Origin: Lunularia cruciata
Taxonomy: Eukaryota; Streptophyta; Marchantiopsida; Lunulariales; Lunulariaceae
NCBI GenBank assembly: GCA_948567375.1
Contig: OX419760.1
Location: 35,588,001-35,652,000 of the forward strand
Length of the DNA: 64,000 nt
Direction: 5' to 3'
This document shows positions 47,713-60,380 of this stretch, piece after piece. Position numbers and translations under genes: made by a program. The notes under the pieces are model-generated. The model ran no database searches, was not told the origin of the DNA, and was given only the letters and a program-made list of their open reading frames with translations. Position 1 is the stretch's first letter. The number at the start of each line of letters is the position of its first letter.

Positions 47713-48150
47713 TTATACCAACGCTTTGAAATTGTTGATATGTGAGGTAATGGTCTCATTGGGTTTTAGATGCAAAAGCTTGAACTTTTCATGGAGATGC
47801 ATCTGTGTTACTGTGTCCTGGCTAGCAAAGTTGTTGGTTAGAGTTGTCCATGCATCGTGCGCTGTTTTGCACGCAAGGATGTTTCTGACAACCGAGTTGT
47901 CGCAACAAACATTGATCACGGTGAGAGCATTTTTATTTCTCTTGTCCCATTCCGCAACACTCCAAGGACCGGTACCGGTGGCAGCGGGTGTTGCTGTACC
48001 ACCCGGTGTTGCTGCTTGAGGACGGGGTGTTGTTCCATCTACTATATTGAGGACCTCTTTTGCATCAAGGCGGAGAGTCATTTTATGTTTCCAGAACATA
48101 AAGAATGTCCCATCAAAGATTGCCCAGCCTTTGGTATTGAAAGGGGCCGT
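47713..48150 (-). pseudogene. copia gag (UBN2-like)
   Basis: Reads SVAEWDKRNKNALTVINVCC, then AHDAWTTLTNNFASQD and NETITSHINNFKAL, the helical gag family typical of copia elements. Its start near 48,150 and its junction with the knuckle are disrupted. Confidence 0.8.
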
Positions 48151-48322
48151 TATCTTGTACAGTTTTATTGTCTGAGCATGAGCTTGCTCTTTTAGCGCTG
48201 CCGTCTATTATGCGAGGAGCGTCCTCCACGCCTGCGATCAAGGCGTCCACTGATCATGGTAGTCTCTATAGTCTATGTCTAACTATCACCTATGTTATTG
48301 GCATGCTAGTTCCAACAACCCG

Positions 48323-48335
48323 TGCTCTGATACCA
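48323..48335 (-). other. copia primer-binding site, initiator tRNA-Met
   Basis: The minus strand reads TGGTATCAGAGCA, directly inside the LTR. Confidence 0.88.
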
Positions 48336-48575
48336 TGAAGGAAAAGCTAGACTAAGTTGACTAGAGAGAGATCATGCACAAGAGTGTGTGTGTGAGCCTC
48401 AAGAGGGAGAGAGAGAATTGCCAAAGACTCAAAGTGAATAATAATGAATAAGGAATGAAAGACAAAGTGATCTATACCCCAAGAGGGGGTTGAGGGCCAA
48501 GGGCCCCCTTTGCACCCTTCCGGTAGCCTTGGCCTACTCTATATTATCACTGTTCACAGTAGTTGATATTCTACA
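48336..48575 (-). repeat. copia 5' LTR, 240 bp
   Basis: On the minus strand it starts TGTAGAATATCAACTACTG, a common copia LTR start, and ends CCTTCA just before the primer-binding site. Confidence 0.8.
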
Positions 48576-49758
48576 CCTTTCAATAAATTTTTATCCAATG
48601 CACTCAATTGGAAATCCTCTCGTTGGCTTCCAATCAGTTGGAATGATTTCTATTCCAGATTTGAACATACCGGATGATGGTAGTTCATCTCATTTTGTAA
48701 ACTTAGATCTTAGAATTAATGTTATACGCTCTTTACTTGTGAGAACAAGTTAGTACAAAAAAGACATTCCAACTTTCACCTTAAAAAATCTGGGACACGC
48801 CAATTTGCAGTTGCAAAAATCTGCACTTCAGAATTGCCCTACGCGCTTCCAAATTTCACAATCAATTTCACGTTTTAAATCGAACTGAGGTGAAGTAGGA
48901 ATTATACTAAATCGCGACACCAGTTAGCAGAACAAATATATACTTTTTTTGGACTCAAAATACCTACTCAAACGGACCTTGCTGGTGACACCATTCATCC
49001 ATTCGACCGTTAACACCCTTTCGAACTCTATTCCATAGCACCATTAATTCCAACACAATCTAAAAATTCAATCTCTCCTAAATAATCTTATTTCCCTAGA
49101 TAAATATCTTTTCTCTTCTCCCCGACATATAAAACTCTTCTCGACAAACATAAATCACTTCACACAGTCAATTCGCCACCGATAAAAAGTGAGTGTGGAA
49201 ATAGCTTTTGAATACATATCTGTTTGGCGCAGCCTAAGTACCCCATGCATCCCGAGCATCTTATGCAATCAGGAAGAGGAAGCATGGACAAGTATGCAAG
49301 AAGACATAAATCCACAAAGCGCTGCAAAATTTATATTCGCAGAGAGAAGGTTCGGTTTTCTCAATTCAAGTGAACAAATACATTTACGCAAATGAAGTAA
49401 ATTCATTCTAGTCTGAAGGCAATGGGATTCGACCTCGAACAAATTTCAAAACAAATTCCGTGTACTGTGTACTGCACTCTATAGATTGATGCGCAAAGTT
49501 CTACCATTGCATTAATAGCTCAAGCCGGTCGTTGTTGTCATCATCCATGTACTGGAACATGTCACTCTATACTTCATTTCTCAATGCCTCACGGATGCAT
49601 TTTGCTAGTGCTAGTGCGCGACATGGCCTGTCACAAAACTAAATCTGTACCAAATTCAACTAAGGTAAACTAAATTTCCTTATACGGCACTCCCCATTAT
49701 CTCCGACGAACATGAGTGGCAACTGATTCAAATTTCAAATAGCACACTTCCATTAATC

Positions 49759-49800
49759 TTCCCATCCTTCATGTGTTCTATGTGGTCGCCTTTTTCTTCT
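49759..49800 (-). repeat. dispersed repeat R1, copy 6 (short, inverted)
   Basis: CTTCCCATCCTTCATGTGTT then CTATGTGGTC is the reverse complement of the R1 edge seen at 27,595 and 27,878. Confidence 0.65.
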
Positions 49801-51513
49801 TCCATTGATACCCCAATTAAGATTTATGGAACACCGTTAACCCGTAATCTCTTTTTTTACTGTCTACCCGGAAAGCATTCTCGTACCCTTGCCTTTTGTG
49901 CCCATAAATCTGTTTATCGATTGCCCATAAAATCGTTTACAGATTTTTATGAATCTCGAGAAAGCAAAATCGAAACCCACCCTAGTATCTACAGCAATCC
50001 AACTTTGAAACTAGCGGGATCAATTCCAAATTTTCAATCTTTTCGCCATCAGTGTGGTTGGGAAACGTCAAGAATGTATGAAGCGAATGAATCAAGATCT
50101 TTGGTTATGATACGAATATTGGGTACTTACCGTTTCATTCCCACACTTACTACTTTGCAGTAGTCTGTAGAAAATGGATAATGGTTTCTCTCAAGCTTTT
50201 CTAATTTGTGGCATTCCCAGAGTTTCTCATATTGCATTTTGTAAGTTGAATTTGTCAACGAACCATGTTGTTTGGAGTAGAGATAGTGATTAGACTGAGT
50301 ACCTTTTGGAGCGTTTGTTTGATGTAACAAGTGAGGAACCTGGTACTATGGGAAATCATTCTTTGGATGGATTTACTACAATGTTTGTGAATCCGGTTAC
50401 AGTAATCCATCATTGCAGGATCACGGTTGTGGCAATATCTTGTTTCTGTCATTCCTGGCTCCAAGTATGTGAAGAAGAGAGATGAAAGGTGTTTTCTAAA
50501 CACAAAAGTCATTATCAGTTACTTAATTTATCAAATTGTATGTGGTGGGGGTGTTGATTGGATGATCGTTTGGCTTGCTATATGTTCACTGTATTTCTTG
50601 TTTTCATGATAATCCTTCTTACAAGAGGAACACACGTTGCAATTCAAGTTCTTGCTCGGGTTTCCAGACAAAACTTTGAATTCAGTAAGATCAAATATAA
50701 GTGATCGTGAGCAAATTTCAACTTAAGGAGTCAAACACCAGTAGGGACGGGTGGATTTGCAAAACCACTCTTGCCAAAAAGATCGTGATGAAGATTTGCC
50801 ATCGCTTTAAAATCATCCATTTGGTGGACATCTTGAAACAGAAAATTGACTTGAAAGGAGTTGCAGATCTTGATTGCCAATAACTTACATCGACATGGAA
50901 GGAAAAAAATTACACATTTCACATGAAGAAGAAGTCTCGTCCATTTGGAAGAGAAAAAGACTTTGAAGACATTAGATGATGTTGATCAGAGCATGAATAC
51001 CTGTTAATTTTCTTTGAAATCCAAATTTGTGTGCATATGGAAATAGACATATTGTGAATACCCAGAATAAAAGTCTCAGAGGCGAATTTACCAAACAAGA
51101 AATTTCTTTCCTATCAATATCAGAATCAAAAAAGCTATTCAAATCTCATTTAAGAGAAAGAGTACTAGGAGCAATAATTGGCGACTTGGTAAAGCAAGTA
51201 GTGAAGAAGTGAATGGTTTGCCTCTTACGCTGGAGGTTATTTGCAGCTTTCTGAAGGAAAACTAGAGATAAGACAGAATGGTGGTCTTGACAGGTTACAA
51301 AAAGCTGAAATCTGTAGATAAAACAACCAAGAAGGCCAAAGAATTAATGGCATACCCTGAGGGAAAAAAGAATACAAGAAGACCAGAAAGTGTAAATGGA
51401 GAATATGAACTCGAGCCCAAGCAAAATGGGCTAAAATCCGAAGAAACTATATGTGTGTGATATAGGTCCTTCAAAGATATATCTGGTAAATAGGAGAGGA
51501 GAGACCTAGACCT

Positions 51514-51741
51514 GATGGGAGCTCCTATTGCTACTAGCATCTATGAAGACCTGACGTCTGGAAGCGCTGTAAGGTGATGAGATAGCCAGAGCTCCTCTCT
51601 TCTTTAGGGATCTCATGTTGCATATCAAAGGAAACCGACAAACTGATAGGAGCTTCTACTTCTGCTATCATCTATGAAGACCTACTATGCCTGCAATCGT
51701 TGTAGGATGATGAGATTGCCAGAGCTCCTCTCTTCTTTAGA
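51514..51741 (+). repeat. two imperfect repeats of about 97 bp
   Basis: Units 51,514-51,609 and 51,645-51,741 share ATCTATGAAGACCT and CCAGAGCTCCTCTCTTCTTT. Confidence 0.8.
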
Positions 51742-52193
51742 ATGTTGCGTCTTGAAGGGGACCATCGATGATAGAGATGGTTGAAAATCTCTAAATAAAA
51801 ACTTAAAATACACGTGTGTATAAACTGGGAGAAGGACTTTTGACAACCTTGGCAAAGCCGAGCAAAACATATTCTTAAACAGGACAGGTTCTGATTTGTA
51901 GAATGCGATATGGCGCAATATGATGTGTGTTAATAGTTGCGTGGAGAGCATGCGGGATATAACTTGGTGAGGAGGTCGCCCCGTATGGTTGGATGAGAGA
52001 AGGTGGTGTGGTGCACACAAGCAGGCCTTCGACACAATCCTTATGGCTTCTATTTGCAAACAACTTAGATATATGAGAACGAGCATGAATAAGCTGAAGG
52101 AGGTCACCTCCACAGAGTTGCAGAGAGATATCGACATCTGTGTGATGCAGGAAACCTAACGTGCGGGTGTAAGGGCTGTCTCAATTTCCTGAA

Positions 52194-52435
52194 CTTGAGG
52201 CTCTTGTTTCTCAAAAGATTGTAAGAAGGTGACTCTCGATGTTGATAGAAGTTCTGATATTCAAAATCTACTTAACTTGAAGACCTTGTTTCTGAAAAGA
52301 GCGCAAGAAGGTGCCTCTTGATGCTGATAGTAGTTCTCATCTTGAAAGTCTACTGAACTTGAAGACCTTGTTTCGGAAAACAAGGTAAGAAGACGATTCT
52401 TAATGTTGATGGTACTTCTGTGCTTACAATATCGT
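52194..52435 (+). repeat. three imperfect tandem repeats of about 82 bp
   Basis: Units start at 52,194, 52,275 and 52,358 with CTTGA(A/G)G(A/C)(C/T)CTTGTTTC, and each contains an AAGAAG and GATG(T/C)TGAT block. Confidence 0.8.
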
Positions 52436-53109
52436 AGTGCGTAACCATGTTGTGGGGTTCTGCATTCATCCACAGGATATAGCATGATTAAAATTGTATT
52501 TTGAATGTGATAATTCCTTGCGATATATGGACATAAATTTGTAAGGAGACTATGCTATCACGGAGCAGTTCTCGATTTCATCCAACTGGAAGGAATTAAT
52601 AGTGTCTTCCTCGATCAACGTAACCAGTTTTCGCAGTTGAGTAAAGAACCCATCATATGTTTATCTATTGAAACCTGGAGGCCATCGACTGCGATTACCG
52701 AAGCAATCAAGTTTCAAGTTTGTTCAAGCACTGTACAGCACTTCAAATCTCTCTTGCTTCAGAGGTAGATAATTGCAGCGAAAGCACTTCCTTCACTTGA
52801 ATTGAACACCTCTATCCCTACCTAACTCCTGTTCGATATTTAGTTGCAGAGATGCACTCCTTTTAACCTCTAGCAAAGATTTACAACGGAATTTGCTTTC
52901 TCTTGAAATAACTTCTCCAGACCTTAAAGAGGGGCCATGGATAGACAAAACTTTGTTAACATGAACTGTACAGCATCAGGATAATTTACAGGAGCAGAAG
53001 GACCAGTCAATTCATTCTTAAGCCTCTTCTTGGACTCACTTTGGGTTCTGCCCCTCTGTCTATTTTAAAGTAGTGCAGAGACTTGAAAGAAGTTCCAACT
53101 TTTCCGGGT

Positions 53110-56100
53110 CTAGAGCTCCCTCTCTTTGGCAGCTTCACCTGGTATATCACCACTCTTAGAACGAGATCTAGCAAGCTTTTCATCAAACTCCCTTAACTCA
53201 TCCTTTTGCTTCTCTTCCTGGATTGCTTTCCATTCTGCTGCCGTTTTCTGTTCATCATTCTCAAGCTTTTCATCTACCATACGTACATCCTGAATCGGAG
53301 AAAAGCTCTGGTTAGATCACAACCCTTGAAGAAATTTGTTGAGGATGCCTATGGATTTCTACGGATCTCCAAATGCAAATTGACCTCTTTCTTTTTTCCT
53401 TGCCTTCTAGAATTGCTGCACACTATCTGGAAGCTTCGTACTGGAAATAGAAACTAGTTTAATGACCTAAATCGAGAGATGAGAGCTTGGTACCGTTTTC
53501 TCGGCAAGCTCCTTCAATCGATCTACCAGCCCATCAGCTCGAACTCGAAGATCCTTGATATTAGTTTTCTCCAGTAACAACTTTGAAACGTCGATCAAAG
53601 GCGGTTGCGATCCTTCTCCAGTGACTGATAGATCTAGCTGGGACCATTGTTCCACAAGATCACAACTTAGTACGAACTTACATATAATACAAATGACTTT
53701 CAGTCGTTTTCCTCTTTGTATATTATCCTTCCCTAAACAGAAACAGTCTTGAAATCCCTCGCAAAACGGACCAAAAGTACAAAATCTCTCCTTGCGCAGT
53801 ACTGTACCTCATCCGCTTCAGTGAACACTAAAACGTGCATCATACCTGTACATGGGCGATGCAGGCCAATACGCTTGCAAGTGGTAGCCAGCTATCTTCA
53901 GGATTTAGTGAGAGACCGGTTCTGCCAAGCAGTGTTGACATCAATATCGACTATTGTGGCAACACCTAACTCTCAATAAGATAATGTGAACGCCTGCTCC
54001 TACAACAGTAGCTCTACGGATCAACGAGGAGAAAGGCATACACCTGACTTCCAAAAACTCAACTGACTAAATAGTGCATCTTATAGTGGCCAACAACTAT
54101 GACACAAAGATATACAACATGTCGAGTATTTCCTCGGGTAAGATTTACTTGTTGAGCTACTTTCTCGGCCTCAAAGCAACACGGAAAACCCCAACCAATA
54201 ATAATAATAATGACAGAACTGTCAAATTCTATCAGTGCTGAAAGCAGAATCTGCACAACCAGTTGATGAAACGCAAAAAAGTCCATCCAGGAATGAAAAG
54301 CAGCTTCCCATGACCTGGGACATACTTGAGGTAGGGAGCAAGATATACGATGGCGAATGCAAGATATCGTTGCTTTCCACTATCCAGCCAAGCAAAAATC
54401 CAGACCTGGTCAGAGAATCAACGTTTATCAGGTGTCGATGACTTCAGTCAAACAAGATGGTCAACAACGAAGGTTTTAGGGTGCAAGTACCATTCAAGTT
54501 CGTAACAGGGGACGATTCTATCTAGCAATTCCATTTATTGATATGATTCTTTGATTATATCAATAAATTCAAAGGAAAAAAAGGAGAAAAACCTCTTACC
54601 AGCCAATTGAATAATGGAATGAAGCTTATGATCTGCATCGCACCGGACCGCATGTCATCTGGCCCAAACAAAGAATTTTCCTGTTTGCTATCGTCGTCCT
54701 CAACATTGGGTAACACCAGTGTTGAAAGGAGACATGCTCCAATTGCCAGAGCAAAAGGAGCATCATCTGGAAGAGATGCCCTGCAATTCCCGTTCTGGAA
54801 ACCAATTCTTCTTTGTCTCTGTCCATCATCATATCCAGGTTAGCAGTTTAATACTCCAGTAGAATTCCAAAACTTGCTTTCCATAATAACAACCCCGCCA
54901 TCATCCATCAAGAGTAGAATTCACTGCTCCCCTTCCCAAAGTAATAAACTTCGTACTAACTCGGTTAGTGCAAGGACCTTCATAACGATAACGCTGCAGA
55001 GCTCCTAGTTACAAGTGACCCTCTTCTAAATAAAGATACACTGGCCGTGATGCCACTCTTACCTTGTCGATCCTAGGGAGTGTTAATCTTTGTGACAGGC
55101 TACCCTCCGTCCGCCTCCCAAAGAACGTTGTTCTGCCTGCATAGATTATGACCAAGTTACAGTTTAAAATGCTCCAATGGTAGCTGTTTCGAAGTATTTC
55201 CAGAAAACCCGCTCAAGCTCTATACTGCAGGGGGTGGACAGTGAAAATTGTCTGTACATCGATCGACACGATGCAGATCTGCTGACAGTGTTGTTACAAC
55301 CATATTCAACAAGCAGAAAGCGAACATACTGATAAATAAATTGACTCTTAATGCCAGAAAATAGTAATAGAGGCCATAGGGGTCCATCACAGCGTGGATC
55401 AAGTCTCCTGAATGAAGAGTCGTGCTTCTGGCCATAAGAATGCTCCAAAATACCAGAGAGATCTCTATAGATACATTTGAAAAACTTAACTACGAGACTT
55501 GAAATTTCAGGATAGCAAATTTCACCCAAATCTTCCTTAAGAAACAGTGGACATGACAGCAATTGCCACACCCTTCGACTTCCATTGCAGTATTTCATCC
55601 ATTCTTCCGAAATCTAATATTCGCATTTATCACTTGGGAGAAAAAACCCAGCTGAAATGAATTTGCTTCTCCCGTATACCTTAGCAGTCAGTCACCGTAC
55701 GATTACAATAAAATTCCAAAAAGATGACATCACAAAATCCTTATACACAAATTTTGAAAGACCAAGATAACCAGTATGAATTGAAACCCATATGAATTTC
55801 ATATTTTATGGTTGATTAGAAGCTGGGTATACGCAGAGGGTTGCGGATGCTTCAATAAAAAACAAACCCAGGACGGAGCCAGAGCTTCACTCTTGCTTCC
55901 CACTTATGATCGACAAGAAATTAAAGCTTTAGAGGCAAAGTCGACAGCCGAACTCCTGGCATCATCAGAAGCGCCCTAGCGTACCAGACAGGTTGTACTC
56001 TGAATTCAAGATCAAGGACAATTGGGATAATGAATCTGGTCACAGGTCCTACAACACCCACAACCAGGAGATCCTCAAAAAAATCCTGCAAAGTCTTTCT

Positions 56101-56355
56101 TCATCTTTCTGATCACTAAGACTTCATAGCCTTCAGGGGCCAAACCTTCTCCCATCATCGGCATGAGTGCTACATGAAAGACTATCTGGAACAGATAGTC
56201 TGATAGATCTGCGCAACTGGAATCTTAAAATGTAATACAGAGTCACAAGACACCTACCCACCTATTACTGCCTTACGACCACGATGCATCAGAGGAAGAC
56301 AACTGGTGGCGATAACAGACTGAGGAGAATTCAGCAGCATGCTTGCTCCCACCAT
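53110..56355 (-). CDS. conserved membrane protein, probably plastid, seven-exon model
   Basis: Exons, minus strand: 56,355-56,262; 55,407-55,330; 54,766-54,600; 54,405-54,326; 53,921-53,846; 53,637-53,494; 53,289-53,110. The sum is 819 nt (272 residues plus stop) and all phases agree with GT-AG introns. The amino end MVGASMLLNSPQSVIATSC is transit-peptide-like. Hydrophobic segments follow: GLYYYFLALRV, FALAIGACLLSTLVLP, AMQIISFIPLFNWLVWIFAW, then RYLAFAIVYLAPYL and WLPLASVLACIAHVQ. The carboxy half is a charged helical domain (about residues 165-272) ending SGDIPGEAAKEREL. The WIFAWLD, RY-x-AFAIVYLAPYL and SLNPEDSWLPLAS blocks resemble an uncharacterised plant chloroplast protein family; its role is unknown. 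The last five exons are strong; the first two are tentative. Confidence 0.75.
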
Positions 56356-56356
56356 C

Positions 56357-58140
56357 ACAATCTCTCGTCTCTTTCCTTACGTCTGTTTCCTCACAGAACC
56401 TCTCTCTGCTCTCTAGAGAACAACATCACTCCAGTACTGTATCATTCATTCCTTCTTTAATATACGGGCCTCTTCTTTTTCTGGTTCTTCAGGTCTGTGC
56501 TCTTACAGCAGAACTCTACCGGTGGTAAGTGCTGCTGCTGACGACCAGGTGGCCGTCGACCAGTACACATGTTCCCTATACAACTGGTCAAAACCCCCAG
56601 CGCATGGACACACTCATGCTCCAAATCGAGGGAAGTGGACAATCTGTACTTTTTGAGGGATGCTACGTTTGACAAGAGGAGAAAACTAATGATGATAAGA
56701 ACCCAATACTGAATGCCGTCCTGTTCAACGTTCCGACCTGAACTTCTGAATGGCGACTGCTGTGCATTCCATTAAGCATTATTACGAGAAAGGAAGGAGT
56801 CCGGGGAGACGAGAGGAGAGGAGACCTGCTAGAATTTCAGAGATTGGACTTCTCAAATTCTTCGTGTAGTCACACGTAAAAGAATCAAGAACCTTGAAAG
56901 AAAAGTCCAAGGGGTTTCGAGCTAATTAGATACATGAGTTTTCCTCATACAAGAATATGAATATGTAGGTAAGATGGTTTTAATTTTCTCATCAACAAAT
57001 TTTGCCATCCTACATTAGATTGAGATATTTTTATTTACAGTTCCTTTTCATTTAGTATCCATTATTTAGTAATTCCACTCTTGGGTCATAAATAAGTCAA
57101 AATATCTTTTATAAAGAAAATCAACATATGTTTAGATGAAACAACTCTACTAAGAAAAATATAAATTTGTCATCTTTGATATCATTAACTTTATGATGTA
57201 CTAGATTCTTTCTAATCTAATTAGGTATTTTGCATATATTTATAAAGAATTTCTATATAATAATCATAATCAACTACAATTATAACTATAGTGATATTAT
57301 ATTAATAGTAATACTGTGCTTATAGTTTCAAATGAAACTTGTTATACATGTAGATTTTGTAATAAAATATAGTTTGATATTTTACCATTATTGAATTAGG
57401 TTAAAAATATTATCTTACTCAATTTACTAACATGTCAGAAAATTTGATGTTGAAGATGTCGTACTTTATTTTACAACTCAAAAATGAAATTTTGGAACAT
57501 GAGTTAATTACATTTTGCTATTTTATGTATATCTTTGACAAACATTTTAAATTTGTGTTTAGTACTAAGATACATATGTTATCAAAGATACATATGATAT
57601 GATGACCGATGTTTGTTCTAATATCTCCATCTCTATTCGCTACTTTTATTTTACTTTTCAGTGAGAGTTTTTTTTTGTCTAGTTTGCAAGAGTTTATATC
57701 TATTAATGATATAATTAAAGAGATCTCTTTAAGGTGTGCATAAACTTCTTCAAACAAACTTCTCATATAAGCGAGGTGTTATAAAATCAATTCTTTATCA
57801 ACCTACATGTGTATCAATGACTTTAGTGTAGACATTAAGTAACTTATGTTTTACGTATACAAGTATCTAAATATTTTTTTTAAGCATTAATAATATTTGT
57901 ATTATGAGTTAAATAATTTCAATGAATTATATTTATAGATAGTTTACATTTTATAAAATCAGATCATAATATAGCAACGGTTATAAACATAACAAATATC
58001 TATTATATATTATCAAGTCAGTATCAAATTGAAAATACAAAGATATAGCAAATTTTTAGTGAGTCTTATAGTGAGATTTTTAACATATTAATTATATATT
58101 TCATACATATTTATTATGTATTTTAAAAAATAATCAATTT
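56357..58140. other. upstream of the membrane-protein gene, then AT-rich DNA
   Basis: 56,357-56,850 has the base composition of a 5' leader and promoter for the minus-strand gene, but no specific motif is certain. From about 56,930 the sequence turns strongly AT-rich with no supported feature. Confidence 0.5.
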
Positions 58141-58519
58141 TTTTATTTTAAAGATAAATATAAGTATTAGATTGAATTAAAATTTAGATGACTCTAAAAT
58201 TATAAATAATTTAATTTAATTTAAATCTCCTTGATGCATAATATATTTATGATAACATAATATTGACCAAAAAGAGATATAATGATAAGTAATAAGTAGT
58301 TCTGTGAAGGATATGAGTAAGAAATGATCAATTGTTTTATTTTAAAGATAAATTTAAGTATTAGATTGAATTAAAATTTACATGACTCTAAAATTATAAA
58401 TAATTTAATTTAATTAAATATCCTTGATGCATAATATATTATGATAACATAATATTGACCAAAAAGAGATATAATGATAAGTAATAAATAGTTCCGTGAA
58501 GGATATAAGTAAGAAATGA
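58141..58519 (+). repeat. 194-bp tandem duplication in AT-rich DNA
   Basis: Units 58,141-58,334 and 58,335-58,519 share ATTGACCAAAAAGAGATATA and flanking blocks with a few small indels. Confidence 0.9.
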
Positions 58520-59470
58520 CTAGAATGAAGAGAAATGCCACTATATTGCAAATATTTTATTGTTTCATATTTAATCTATTGTGACACTAAACTCCCAAAT
58601 GAGTGTAGTATCACCCTTTGTGGCAAACTATGGCAAATAGAAAATTAAATTAATCACTTTCATTACACATAACTTCAAAACTAATCGTGAAGGTGATGTT
58701 CACTCAACCCAAATTGGCCATATAACTACAAAGATATCAACTTTGAAGGCTGCATACTACCCTCCCACAAGACATAACTTTGGCTTCTTTGCATTGACAA
58801 TTAGTCTTTGCTTTTTGTGTTGCATGGTACTACTACTATAGCTCATCTTTTATTCATCAAGACATGGCTTTGCTTCTTTAGAATCTCATGGATCACACAC
58901 CCCAATCAAGTACAAATGTTTCACTACATTCAAGCACTTGTGTTTCTACTCCAAAATTCCTCACCCCTACTCTAACAAAGACAACCATCAATACTCAAAA
59001 TTAAGGTAATGGTGATAAAGAGCTTTTGGCTCTTTTGTTGTATTATGATAAAGGGAATGAATGAATATATACACTTAGTAAATTGCCTTTTATACTCTTC
59101 CTACTCTTACTTGTAGACATAAGATGGTTAAAGTACTACAAAGGTCTCTTGTGGAGGTCTCTTGCCAACATTTGCATTGTAAATTTTGGGTCTTGTCTTA
59201 TCCTCTCTTCTTACATGTAGGTTAATTAGGCACCTAACATGTGCTAGGGAAGGTATCAATTCTTCCCCGAAGACAACTTACACAATTGTATCCTTTGGAC
59301 TTACTACTCTAAAGGTTACTACAATTAAAAAGGTCTTCTTTCAATGTATCTTTGGTCCTAAGTTATAATGTGAAGAATTACCTTTGCCTTTAGATTCCTA
59401 AGAAGGAGCTCAGTTTGCTCCTTGTAATTGGCTATCTCTAATAGTAGGTATCATACATCTAAAGAAAAAT
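58520..59470. other. AT-rich intergenic DNA with a coiled-coil-family scrap
   Basis: 59,370-59,425 resembles the reverse complement of 11,283-11,340 (TACCTTTGCCTTTAGATTCC against TACCTTTCCCTTTAAATTCC). Nothing else is supported. Confidence 0.4.
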
Positions 59471-59471
59471 G

Positions 59472-60132
59472 TCATGCGTATATACATATTGCTACACAAC
59501 ATACATCACTACACAACATACATCGCTGTCAACATCATACACTATAGAAGCACAACTCACACATAAGTCATACATAAACTCTAAAGTGCCACAATAATCA
59601 GATTGTTTACAATTTGCATCAATTGAACTCATATCAATACTTGATCTGACCTCAACAACTTGCTAACAACATGGCACTGATTACAGTCAAGCCACACCCA
59701 CTCTAGCTAAGAGAATCTAGGTGATGCTCACCGGCTTTCTGTGCACTCTAGCCAGGAACTCAAAGGCTCAACATCAGAGAAGTGATCTCTCTGGAGTTGC
59801 ACTTCCAGGGTATGCTCCTGATTTTGACCGAGGTCTCATCCCAACGGTCCTGCTGATGTCACACCCGACAGTGCAGATGGTGCAAGTGATGGTGGGCCCC
59901 ACCATGAAGTCAATACCCTAAACACAAAATCTGACCGTCAGAAAGTAGTCTATGAGTAACTACCAAAATGCCTCTAACTGCTATCATTGGAACTCTAGTG
60001 TCCAAGCAATCTAGATGTGACACTACAAATGGCATGACAATTGTTGTGCATATATACATCGCTACACAACATCATACACTATAGAAGCACAACTCACACA
60101 TAAGTCATACATAAACTCTAAAGTGCCACAAT
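59472..60132 (-). repeat. B1-A2-B2 terminal block of copy 3
   Basis: Same order as in copy 1. The B2-A2 junction reads AATCTGATTATTGTGGCAC on the minus strand, matching the copy 1 junction AATCTGATTATTATGGCAC. B2 has an extra internal GATGTATGTTGTGTA unit. Confidence 0.85.
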
Positions 60133-60380
60133 CACCTCCCTAGCTGGCGGTTAGGTCCCTCTAACTCCATATAGCCATCTACTCCAAGTATATGGTATAC
60201 CCTATTATAGGCAAAGATCAGGAGGCCGGTTGCTATGGAGCTCCATCGTTAGTCACATGTCTGCAATCTGTACCATACAAATGATGAACTAGTTATAGGT
60301 CAAGTACATCTTGGACATAACCACTATCCTTGAGGAACCACCATGAGGGGAGGAGTCATACAAGCCATATGCCATCCTCT

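Larger units (their letters stand above)
35270..48575 (-). mobile_element. Ty1/copia element, interrupted by the methyltransferase element
   Basis: Minus strand. The copia halves are 48,575-47,170 (LTR, primer site, gag, knuckle, protease start) and 39,137-35,270 (pre-integrase, integrase, RT, RNase H). They were one unit before the insertion at 39,138-47,112; 57 bp of copia sequence is present on both sides of the insert. The left end is lost within or just after RNase H and no second LTR was found. RT and integrase active sites are mutated, so it is dead. Confidence 0.9.
48576..52959. other. intergenic, no supported gene
   Basis: Short frames lack domains. It contains an inverted R1 scrap at 49,759-49,800 and two sets of local repeats (entered separately). 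Confidence 0.55.

Noticed and set aside
51514-52435. CRISPR-like array
   Set aside because: The repeats are long, imperfect and only two or three in number, in plant nuclear DNA.
55930-56110. Additional minus-strand exon reading EDLLVVGVVGPVTRFIIPIV
   Set aside because: It follows an acceptor, but no donor in suitable phase was found; inclusion would break the otherwise consistent frame.
56343-56528. Plus-strand Ser/Leu-rich reading frame with transit-peptide look
   Set aside because: No downstream plus-strand exons were found, and the region fits the first exon and leader of the minus-strand membrane-protein gene.
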